A DNA stretch of 64,000 nt from Siderastrea siderea. Its lineage: Eukaryota; Cnidaria; Anthozoa; Scleractinia; Rhizangiidae. A program made the position numbers and the translations under genes. Of the stretch, positions 28,301-40,600 are shown piece after piece. The first letter of the stretch is position 1; each line of letters starts with the position of its first letter. The stretch is taken from positions 13,960,142-14,024,141 of the forward strand of contig OZ034975.1 of NCBI GenBank assembly GCA_964030785.1, written 5' to 3'. The notes under the pieces are model-generated. The model saw only the letters and a list, made by a program, of their open reading frames with translations, did not search any database and was not told the origin of the DNA.

Positions 28301-31300
28301 CGGTCAAGGTTTGATACAGGCCATTACGAAATTGACAAAATATCAAAAAAAAATACATTACTTGGACAAGGGGCTTCATTGCAGGCCCTCGTTTCTCCAC
28401 TAACCCCAGGACACGGCTTTCCTCCAAATGCCGGTGGGGGATTGGTGCATGTCCTGGATCGATTCTGTAGTCCTCCAGCACACGTTACGGGACAATCGCT
28501 CCAACCATTCCAGTCCGACCAGTTACCGTCGACTGCAACAACGATTTTACATCAGTTGCATCAACATTTTAAAAGTTACAGCCGGTCAAGGTTTGACACA
28601 GACCATTGCCAAATTGACAAAATATCAAAAGAAAATACATTACTTGGACAAGGGGCTTCATTGCAGGCCCTCGTTTCGCCGCTAACCCCAGGACACGGCT
28701 TTCCTCCAAATGCCGGTGGGGGATTGGTGCATGTCCGGGATCGACTCTGTAGTCCTCCACCACAAGTTACAGGACAGTCGCTCCAGCCATCCCAGTCCGA
28801 CCAGTTACCGTCAACTACAACAAAGATTCTGCATCAGTTGCATTAACATTGTAAGAGTAACAGCCGGTCAAGGTCTCACACAGGCCATTACCAAATTGAC
28901 AGAATATCAAAAGAAAATACATTACTTGGACAAGGGGCTTCATTGCAGGCCCTCGTTTCGTCGCTGTCCCCAGGACACGGCTTTCCTCCAAATGCCGGTG
29001 GGGGATTAGTGCATGTCCTGGATCGACTCTGTAGTCCTCCAGCACACGTTACGGGACAATCGCTCCAACCATTCCAGTCCGACCAGTTACCGTCAACTGC
29101 AACAACGATTTCACATCAGTTACATCAACACTGTAAAAGTTACAGCCGGTCAAGGTTTGACGCAGACCATTGCCAAATTGACAAAATATCAAAAGAAGAT
29201 ACATTACTTGGACAAGGGGCTTCATTGCAGGCCCTCGTTTCTCCGCTAACCCCAGGACACGGCTTTCCTCCAAATGCCGGTTGGGGATTGGCGCATGTCC
29301 TGGATCGACTCTGTAGTCCTCCACCACAAGTTACAGGACAGTCGCTCCAGCCATCCCAGTCCGACCAGTTACCGTCAACTACAACAAAGATTCTGCATCA
29401 GTTGCATTAACATTGTAAGAGTAACAGCCGGTCAAGGTCTCACACAGGCCATTACCAAATTGACAGAATATCAAAAGAAAATACTTTACTTGGACAAGGG
29501 GCTTCATTGCAGGCCCTCGTTTCTCCGCTAAACCCAGGACACGGCTTTCCTCCAAATGCCGGTGGGGGATTGGTGCATGTCCTGAATCGCCTCTGTAGTC
29601 CTCCAGCACACGTTACGGGACAATCGCTCCAACCATTCCAGTCCGACCAGTTACCGTCAACTGCAACAACGATTTCGCATCAGTTGCATCAACATTTTAA
29701 AAGTTACAGCCGGTCAAGGTATGACACAGGCCATTACGAAATTGACAGAATATCAAAAGAAAATACAATACCTGGACAAGGGGCTTCATTGCAGGGCCTC
29801 GTTTCTCCACTAACCCCAGGACACGGTTTTCCTCCAAATGCCGGTGGGGGATTGGTGCATGTCCTGGATCGATTCTGTAGTCCTCCAGCACACGTTACGG
29901 GACAATCGCTCCAACCATTCCAGTCCGACCAGTTACCGTCGACTGCAACAACGATTTTACATCAGTTGCATCAACATTTTAAAAGTTACAGCCGGTCAAG
30001 GTTTGATACAGGCCATTACGAAATTGACAAAATATCAAAAAAAAATACATTACTTGGACAAGGGGCTTCATTGCAGGCCCTCGTTTCTCCACTAACCCCA
30101 GGACACGGCTTTCCTCCAAATGCCGGTGGGGGATTGGTGCATGTCCTGGATCGATTCTGTAGTCCTCCAGCACACGTTACGGGACAATCGCTCCAACCAT
30201 TCCAGTCCGACCAGTTACCGTCGACTGCAACAACGATTTTACATCAGTTGCATCAACATTTTAAAAGTTACAGCCGGTCAAGGTTTGACACAGACCATTG
30301 CCAAATTGACAAAATATCAAAAGAAAATACATTACTTGGACAAGGGGCTTCATTGCAGGCCCTCGTTTCGCCGCTAACCCCAGGACACGGCTTTCCTCCA
30401 AATGCCGGTGGGGGATTGGTGCATGTCCGGGATCGACTCTGTAGTCCTCCACCACAAGTTACAGGACAGTCGCTCCAGCCATCCCAGTCCGACCAGTTAC
30501 CGTCAACTACAACAAAGATTCTGCATCAGTTGCATTAACATTGTAAGAGTAACAGCCGGTCAAGGTCTCACACAGGCCATTACCAAATTGACAGAATATC
30601 AAAAGAAAATACATTACTTGGACAAGGGGCTTCATTGCAGGCCCTCGTTTCGTCGCTGTCCCCAGGACACGGCTTTCCTCCAAATGCCGGTGGGGGATTG
30701 GTGCATGTCCTGGATCGACTCTGTAGTCCTCCAGCACACGTTACGGGACAATCGCTCCAACCATTCCAGTCCGACCAGTTACCGTCAACTGCAACAACGA
30801 TTTCACATCAGTTACATCAACACTGTAAAAGTTACAGCCGGTCAAGGTTTGACGCAGACCATTGCCAAATTGACAAAATATCAAAAGAAGATACATTACT
30901 TGGACAAGGGGCTTCATTGCAGGCCCTCGTTTCTCCGCTAACCCCAGGACACGGCTTTCCTCCAAATGCCGGTTGGGGATTGGCGCATGTCCTGGATCGA
31001 CTCTGTAGTCCTCCACCACAAGTTACAGGACAGTCGCTCCAGCCATCCCAGTCCGACCAGTTACCGTCAACTACAACAAAGATTCTGCATCAGTTGCATT
31101 AACATTGTAAGAGTAACAGCCGGTCAAGGTCTCACACAGGCCATTACCAAATTGACAGAATATCAAAAGAAAATACTTTACTTGGACAAGGGGCTTCATT
31201 GCAGGCCCTCGTTTCTCCGCTAAACCCAGGACACGGCTTTCCTCCAAATGCCGGTGGGGGATTAGTGCATGTCCTAGATCGATTCTGTACTCCTCCACCA

Positions 31301-34300
31301 CAAGTTACAGTACAGTTACTCCAACCACTCCAGCCTGACCAGTAACCATCAACTGCAACAACGATTTTGTATCAGATACATATAGTATACTGGTCATGAA
31401 CTGTGGATGACTTATTGTGTGAAGTTTTCTTTCTCCTTTAAATTTTCTTTAGGTCATTCTTGCTTATACCTAGGTTAGTTAAGTTATTATCATTAATATC
31501 ATTATTATTAGGAAACAATGCCTGTATTAAGATGTGAGCGGAAACCACAGTGCCCAGGGGAGCGAATTCGAGTAGACGTTCGATTTTCCTTGCGAAAGAC
31601 AACCGACATAATTTGTTGCGACCTTGCGTTACTTGTATTACTTTACTATATGTACCGTCCGTCAAATTACAGTGGGCACTTCAAACGTCGTTCGGAATCA
31701 TATCTTTTGGATGATTCACTAAAAAAAAGTTTATGAGAAGTCTTGGCTATTATTTAATGTTGTCTTTGTTGTCGTTAAGCAATCAGGGGACATTTTAAAT
31801 TTTAATTACACGCAAAATGAACCTGGCTGTCGGTTTGTCTTACAACGAGTGTTCAGCGTACCGAAAACAAAATAAGCCTACCTGATCGTTTTTATTTTCT
31901 AAATTGCGCCCCCTCTCCCCCCCCCCCACCCACCCCCCATTAACACACGCCTGCTGAATGTATGAATAAATTGGTCTATCCATCCGTCATATACTTCTGA
32001 CAATGCGTGCCGTTTGAATAGCCGTTTTTTTCTTGTTTGCTTGTTTTTTGTTTCTTTGTTACTTACAACTTCAGTTCTCACTAACGGATAAGACTACATG
32101 GAAAGATTGGAAGGAACAGTTCACTCGCTTGTAAATGCCCACTTTCGCCCGAACGACCTTGCGACCCTTTTGGTTGCCAGAATAGTCCTGCGAGCGTGAA
32201 ATCGTTACGTATGTTCAAATCAAATCGGAACAGCCAACTCGCAGCGATTTATTTTGCGAAGTTGAACCAATCTACGACCTCAATCTACAAGTTCTTTGGC
32301 TTCTATGAAAGGCATTTACTCCCCAAAATGTTGGAATTAGCTACAGTTACTTCGCCATGTGAAAGTTTCATTGACATAGGGGCTGTTCACATGGAGGGAG
32401 AAAGATCCTAGCACTAGGAAGATCCCGGAAGGCGGAACAACTTTTCGTTTGGTTTACATGCAGAAATTTCGGTCGGGGTGGTTGCTAGAGATCAAATAAA
32501 ACTGTCGGCCTGTAGCAGCTGAACGCCCGGCCGCCGCGATGTTTGTTTTTCTGTCCCTAGTACTAGGATCTTCCGAGCGAAGTTAGTTTACATGGTTCTA
32601 GGATCTTCCTAGCGCTAGGATCTTCCTATCTCTCAGCTAGGAAGATCCTAGCACTAGAAAGATCCTAGCGCTAGGGCCTAGTACAACATTTTGCATGTAA
32701 ACTGAATACAGAAAACATATGGCGCTAGGATGATCCGCGTTCTAGGATCTTCCTAGCGCCAGGATCTTCGTCCCTCCATGTAAACAGCCCCATAGAAAGC
32801 GACAAGTCAGTTTGTTATGTTTGCATTTTTAAGCGCAGGCAAGCGACTCGGCACAAGACTCAAACATTTACTTCGACATTCGATTGTTTTAGTTTGTTTA
32901 GTTTAATTGTTCTATAAGGTAACAGTAATTTTAAAGGTCTTTCCTATTATTATAGAGATTTGTCTGAAGGGAAATAATCTGCGTATACGACTCGATAGCA
33001 GCTCATTGATTATCCCTCGTAAGCCGCGTGTGTGGCATTACTCTTTCTCCAGTCTTTTACTTAGAAATGGCCGTTAGTAGAATATTCACTGGTTGAGAAA
33101 TAATTTCGGTCTGAGTTTTGACAAAGAAACAAGAAACAAGAATACACAAGAAACAAGAATATACAATAGAAAAAATTAAATGGCCATTTTCAATTGCACT
33201 AAGAGTGGCATCGATCATACATTATGCGTGACATCAAACACGCTGAAAGAAACATAAAACTGGTGCGTTAAGCTTAAAAAAAAAAAAAGAAACAAACAAA
33301 AATTAAAAATGCACAACCATGTTCTTCTTTCTTTCAGTGCCAGTTCAATATGTGCATAACCATGTCTTCTGGACATAAAAAGCGCGTTGTGTACACAACA
33401 GAGCAGAACAGATACGCACTCTTATTTACTTCAATCAGACTGATCAGTGGGTTCCCTGACTATAAAAGTATAATTACAAGGCAACGGAGGATAAAAGTCT
33501 AAAGTGTAAGCGTGTTATCAGCGCGCTGTCACTTTTAGTATCAAAGTCATACAGAGGGTCACATAATAAGTAGAAATATGTTTTTTAGTTGATACCACTA
33601 ACCGGATAAATTGAGCCAGACATTGGGTGCTACCCAGTCACCGTAAGTAAATTCAATGTACCTTGAGCCATTTTTTATGCCAATCTAGAATGAAACACAC
33701 ACCAGATGAGTAATTTGACGATTGGCGATGTATATAGTCCATTTAGCCTTTACACGCCGACAGCTGTGAGAGATACAACAAAACTGAAAAACTCCAAAAA
33801 ACATCTTGCTAACTTAAAATGTAAGTATAAGCAAGAGAAACAACAAACAGAGAAGCAAACGTAATATTTCGGTAGCCTGTGCGTCTCCTTTATTCCGAAA
33901 TAGGAGACGTCTGCGCACAGGCTATATTTCGGTTCTTATCAAACGTAACAAATGATCGCAATGCGCTGAACTTATGCAGTGGGCTAACTAGGAATTGACT
34001 ACGAAAGTACTGCCCAAGTGGTACAAAGCTCAACTTAACTAAGGCATCAAAACTGCCAAAGAACTTGTACTGTTTTAGTTGTAGTTTACGCAGTTTACAT
34101 TTTTGTTGTTCTTTGCTCTACGTTTTTGTGTAAATTTTTTTTGCATTCTTGTAATATTTTTAATTTTTAGCCTGTTTAAGAAAGTATTCGTTAACACCTT
34201 CCTAGTTAGCCCTCTTTATGAATTCAGCGTATTGCGATCCTTTGTTACGTTTGATAATGTTCTTGAAAAAAGAACCGAAATATAACGTTTACCTCTCTTG

Positions 34301-34629
34301 TTTATACTTCTATTTTAAGTTAGCAAGATGTGTTTCCGAATTGTTATTTTGTTGTATAGTGTATGTAAATTAGGAATGATATTGGGACTTCACTAGCTTT
34401 GGCCATCTTTTCTTTACCTTCCTCCAGTACGACCTGAAAACCTAGCCATGGAGGAAAACACAACTGCAGAGCAAACAGGGAAGGTAAATGTGGCCCCAAA
34501 CAAACCTTTTATTAGCAATTAATAGACATCTAACGTACGTGTCCAGTGAATACGCAAGTCTTATTGATTGACTCGTCGTTTGTGAAAGAAAACGATTGCG
34601 TGCATGAGCTGTGTCCTTGACTGACTGAC

Positions 34630-34664
<35 letters not shown>

Positions 34665-37600
34665 AGTTATTACATATTAAGTAAGCTGTCAGTATTAAGG
34701 ACGGTGGCCCCTATTACTAACGCGCACATTTTTTGCGCATCGCGAGTTCACCCCACGCGATCCCGCGATTCTTGTATGTGCAGTGGTGCGAATTCAAAAT
34801 GAAATTTTTGGTGTATTGAGTTGTTGTTTTTTTATTTCGCTTCCGTTGTGGGAATGTTGACCCGCAAATGGGGAATGTAAAGCCAAAACGAAATGGTAGA
34901 TTTATGAAAGAATCTGGGCCGTCGAAGCGCCGGCGCTTGCACGACGAAAACAAACATCAACACCGGCTTCCGACAACAAGTGAGACCAGGAAAGTAGCAC
35001 TGGGGGGACGAAGTTGACTTGGCGAGAAGGTCGACGAATAGTAGATCTCGGTGTGTTAGCTGAACAGACTTGTTTTTCCGAGGATATCTGGAAAGCGACC
35101 CTCTGAAAAGACCCCGCGAGCGTCAACCTTTCGGTTAAATTCTCAAGTAATTTGCTTCCACTTCCACGGTAAAGCAAATTACCTATTTGATTGTGGATTT
35201 ACATTATAAGAATTGTTTAATTGAGAGAATTGCAACGTTGAAAATGATATTCTTTATTTAATGATCGAATGGAATTGCTTCCCTGTAATTTTTTAAACCT
35301 TTGGAATAAAATAATACAGCAACTGATTGTGAGTTAATACTCTTTGCCGAATAATACTTCCCAGGCGAAAAACTTGTGCCATTTTTCCTCGATAATTTCC
35401 ATGTGCTTGGAAGCTTCTGAAAACCTTTTTGGGTAATTTTTGCCCGTAAACTGCCAGATGCCGTAGCAATACTATCTATTTTAGCAAAGTTGCTTGATGG
35501 TTGACAGAACTTAACAGCCAGCAGGATGCATGCGAATCAGTAAGAAGTTCGTTTTTACATTGACAAATCTGTCGAGTCGCTACCGGCAGCAAGTCAAAAT
35601 GGCATTATTAGAGCAACTGTAGATTCACGAGTACTCTCCTTGAAATTAATTAGCTTTCCAAAGAATGCTGTAAGGAGCGCAGCCGCTGAAAGTCGTGCTG
35701 AAGTCTTCCTTTTGAAGAAAAATAGGTCAACATCACTGTTTCCTTAGCGGTCCGCATTCTGTTTTTGCCTTTATGTTTTCCCATTGTCGTTTTTCATCTT
35801 TTGGCGAATAACGAGTCTACAACTGCACGACTGAACTGTACTGTAGTTTAGGGGCCAATAAGTTGAGAAGAATCTTTACAAACCATATACACACTCTAAT
35901 TTATGAGTAGTTAGCTTGATCAGGATAAAAGCAAAGAACAATTCAGAAGTAGAAAAGTACGAAGTTTTATGATGGCACGACCTTCTTTTCTCTCTTTTAG
36001 AATGCTTTTAAAACATTGTTTTTAAATGAAAGTCAAAAAATGAAAGACACTGTCTAGAGGACAAAGTTGAAGCAAACTACTTGTTTAGATTTAAACTGTG
36101 TCTCACCCAACGCGAAAACCGACAGATTCAGTCACTTGCGAGCAGTATTGTATTTCCGATCTTTTGCAGTGAAATAAAGTAATCACTCCTATTTTTAGGC
36201 CGACATGTTTTCATGTCCACGTGTGGCATTTTCGTTTAGAGGGAAAGAAAACGTATCTAAAGCTTACACCTGATGAAAAATCTTTCCATTTGTAATTTGT
36301 TCTTAAGAGATTAGAAAGAGTCAAAAGAGTAAACAAATCGTGAAGCAACTTCTTCAAAGAAAAACAAAAACGGCACTTAACTGACCCGGCCGATAGTCTA
36401 TGAAATATTAAAAGAAAACCTACCTCCTCTTGGTCTGGAAAAATGTCCATAGCTGTTGTAAACTTTAGCAACCGATGGAATGAAAACCGGGTTGACCTGC
36501 TGAAGTAGACGAGTAGCCGATTTTGGTAACTCTACTGAGCGATCTACGGCGAATGAGAAAGAACAAATCGAAAACTTAAGGAGAAATTTCAGCTTTCGAT
36601 TACAGGTCAGTTCGCTTCAGAGCCACTGATTCCGATTGAGTGGCATTTCGTGTTATTTCGCAAGATCCGAACAAGATGAAACTCAAAACAATAACCCGTT
36701 AGTTTAGAGTGAGTTATATTTAGCTGTGGAGAAGCGACGTTTCCAATTAATTCAAGCAAACAGCCAATAAGTCTGAGATGATTTGACAAGCCTTGACAGT
36801 TAAATGACAGGATATTGAAACATTGTAAAAACCAAGAAACACGGCGCAAGAAGAAGAAAATATTTCATGCGGGCAGTTTGAAGCTCAAAAAAAAATTAAT
36901 AACAACAGTAGTGTGACTTTCGCGTTCAGATTATTGTGGGGCGATTCGCGGGAAAAATTGGCCAAAATTTGCGGCGCTGTGTAAACACTTTCGAAAGAAC
37001 ATCACGCCCGAAAACAGCCCCGCAAAAGTTTTTGGGGCCGAAGAATTTTCGGGTTTTTTGAGAAATGAACACCAGCTTATTCAGCGGAACGCCACCGTTT
37101 GGCTAGCTAGCTAATCTATATATATATTATAGGCTTGGTCTGACCCCACTGACAATTTGCAGTAGCCTTCTAGAACTTCTTCCAAGCACGTACACAACAA
37201 TCGAGATTCTCGGCTGCACAACATTTATTGAACAACGAATTCGTCTAAAGGCAATCCGTTATAGTATGTCCTTTGATAAGGCAATTGTAAAATCCCCATA
37301 CAGTTGGCAGTGATAGAATCAATCGGCGTTTTACGAGGATTTTGCTTTGCTGCATCCTTTCACCACGCATCCCCTCCGCCATCTTCGGTTCCCAGCATGC
37401 ATCACTTCGACTTACATTTTATTCCCCACCGGGGAGGAGAGCGTCAAGAAAATCGTCACTGATGGAAAACTTGTCGTGCGTGAGTTAGGAAAAAGTAAAG
37501 TTAACTTTTAAAAATGCACGGTTACCCCTAGTTTTTAAGTAATCAATCAAAAGCAGGACAACTGTTAGGTATTGTGAAATACTTGTTTTCAGAGGAAAAA

Positions 37601-40600
37601 ACCGTCTGTCCAAAGTTATTTTATAAAACTTTCCAATCTACGAGGTCAAATAATGGCCCCAAGAAAGAAGTCGCATATAGAATTCCGCAGCATGTTGAGA
37701 ATTGTATCTGTTGTTGTTCATTACAAAGCGCCTATCAGTTTAGACATCTTAATCTCCTACTTAAGTCAAATATGGTTATCTTTTGTTTTAAAAAGTTTTT
37801 TTTCTCCTAATTTTAAAAAAATGCTCAATCAGCACCTTTTACCACATTTGGGCCTAATTATCTCTAAAAATGCACTGTAACCCCCCATTTTCTTTTTGGA
37901 TTTTAAGAGCCCTAGGTACGAGTAACAAATCCCACGTGGGCACAAATAGGAAAAAATACTTTTCTATCAAGGGCCACCGTCCTTAACGTTTTGTAAACAC
38001 ATTATGGCCGAAATTAAGAAAATAAACGGTCCGTATGGATGTGGACATGGGATGAGCGTGAACTTTAAAGAAGATCTGAGCTGATAATGTATTATGGATG
38101 CAGCTGATAGTCACATCTCACCGTCAAAATGCTTAAAATTTAACAGACAAGCGTCAAAGCTTACTCCCAATTGAGGCCCTCTCGTAGTGTAATTGTTGTT
38201 AATTAGAAGTCAGCAGTTTTATGCATCCAGTTCCTCAACACTTGCACACACGACTCACACGAATCGTGAGTCCCTGGGAACAGTCGCAAGTACGCGTCCC
38301 TGACTGCTTACGCGAAAAGACCATTAGGGACCAAACTATGAGTCTCCATAACACATCTTGTCCACGTGAATGTGGGGTCCACAAAAGGGAACTTGGTCCC
38401 TACGACTAGTTACAGGGACTATTTCCCTCATGTGTGACAATCATTAAACGTTAAATCACTTCTCACTTTATCAAGATGCCAATCGGGATTGGGTGAACCG
38501 GACTCAAAAGTGTTATTGCGACGAATCGCCACTCCTGTCACTCTTCCTACGTCCTCAGCGGTTACTGTAAAATTGTCAACGCTACCAAAAATAAAAGAAA
38601 AGAAAATCGAGACAAAATTAAACCAACAATTACCAACAATCAAGCACACAAATAAACCAAAAGGAAAACAAAATAAACTAAAAAAGAAAACGTCAAAATT
38701 TGACTGGAATGCGCAGTGGTTTAGTTTACAGGCAATTTACAATGAAACCTGTATGTGGTATGGAGGCCACACATTCCGGTAAATGATTGCCCTGACATTT
38801 AAATAATTATATGATATAAACGCAGTACATGTACCTTCCCTGTTGAAAGTCATTAAAGTTTTCGTTATTCAGCAATATCTTTTCGGTTGTACCCCTATCA
38901 CCACGTATTTTGATCCACATAAAATCATCCGAACTCGCACCCTGAATATCCGAAGTTGTCACCTGAACAAGGTAAACTGAAAGAAAAAATAAATGCCTTT
39001 CTCTTAACAAGTCAGGCACACTCAAATTAGGATATCAAGAGAGTTGCGCGAATGAGCAATTTACCAATAATTATACAAGTGCCACAAATTATTAGCGTTT
39101 CATAGCGTGGAATGCGTAACTCGGCCTTTTCGACATCTCTTCACACGTTTGAGAAATGTCAGAGATGAAGAAACCTGTAGGCTGTGGGCCTACCTTATCT
39201 GGCGCGTTTTTTTTTTCCTCACGTTCTGAGAGAATTTAAGCTTTAATTAATAACTTTAATTAATAATAGTAATAATAGCCAATATCTTCTCTACCAGGTA
39301 CCTAAACAGAAACAAGACATGAAACAAGGCATAAATTTAATTTCCTTTGAAACTATCTCAAGAAAGGCAAGGCATTAAAAACACGTCAGGATCCGCTAGG
39401 GGTTTGGTGTATATCGTATACAGCTATTTCAGTTAACGTTGTCGGATTTTAAAGCCTAGCCCACGCGACAAGAGCGAAAGGTAGTATGGGTAGCTGTACA
39501 TCTTTTGTGGTTCGGCTGTAATTTCAAGGCTGTCACTGCCACAGGATGGGTGAAAGTACCATAAACACTTGTATTTGATTTATTTTCTGTAGGGGTGAAC
39601 CATAGCCTAAGTTGGTTAATTTATTGATAAATTGCCCATACCACCTTGCAGTCTCGGCTCTAGCTTAATAGACTTTTCGATAACGTTGATTGAAATAGCT
39701 GTATACAGGGGTTTAATATTGGCCATACAGTATAAAGGGTTTTTAATATTGGCCATGCGGTATGTAGGCGTTTTAATTATTGGCCATACAGTCTTGCTGT
39801 TGTTAATTAGAAGTCGGCAGTTTATAATTATTTGCACCTAGCACGCTCACAGAAGGGCCATGAAACTTTAGTCGTATTAACGGGGTGCTTGTATTGTCAG
39901 AGGAGAGTCGGGTATTGTCAGCCTCCAAAAATCTGAACGAAGAGCGAAAAAAATGTTGAGGAAGGCAGCCTCAATAAGTAAGCGAAATCGCCACCATACA
40001 GTACAGGAGGGTACATTTTTTTAACATAAAAATATGGCTATTTAGTATATCATTTGATACTACGGGGATATATTTTTTCTGGTATTCAGGATACATGTTC
40101 TTCTTCAAGCCTGCTATTTATTTCGGTTGTATCAAACAATTTATCTAAGGTATATTGGTGTACAACTACGCCCCAACCCAATCTCCCGCCAGCTTAAGGT
40201 TCAATTCCAGAATTCATCAGTTCTTTCCAAACTCTTCAGTATATTCTACCCACATATTTTGCGAACGTATGCAGTCATATCACACTGACCTGCACATTTT
40301 TTAAAACTGAAGGAGATGAGTTGGCTACACAAGGCTTTCTGGTGGCCTTTCCGCTAAGGGGTTTGGTGTACACAGTATACAGGGGTGTTTAATATTGGCC
40401 AGGCGGTATACATATAACATAACCGCACTCTTTTGAGAAACCCGGCCTCTTCTATGTACCTTTAACTCGTTTTAAATTTCGGTAGTTTAATGTTTGAACA
40501 ATTTCTTTGATAACACCGTAAAATTTCGATAATAATTAAGCCCTTGGCTTGTATTTGTCCAAAAGGCTGTTTGGTGGTCTTGTTTTCTAGAGAGCTTATT

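Larger units (their letters stand above)
33685..38466. other. Intron 12, within PLAT4 (B to C)
   Basis: Contains a small hairpin element at 33,873-33,924, a plus-strand exon-like stretch near 34,442-34,483, (AAAT)n at 34,634-34,664, a 3.3-kb TTAA-flanked element, and a segment at 38.2-38.46 kb matching 50.34-50.52 kb. Confidence 0.8.

Noticed and set aside
27701..31223. Long plus-strand open frames (up to 381 aa) with a repeating protein
   Set aside because: They are the antisense of the TSP1 exon-intron array. The 282-bp period is divisible by three, which keeps a frame open by chance; the minus-strand exons have perfect TSP1 motifs and splice sites.
27516..31352. Regular repeat array as a CRISPR
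   Set aside because: Units are 282 bp with coding exons and introns, and the spacing sequence is itself repeated; the genome is eukaryotic.
34902..35177. Minus-strand open frame inside the TTAA element
   Set aside because: No motif, composition like random sequence, not conserved elsewhere in the window.
36607..36849. 80-aa minus-strand frame as a hidden exon of the gene
   Set aside because: It lies inside the TTAA-flanked element and within the B-C intron of PLAT4; no splice sites in the required phase and no domain similarity.
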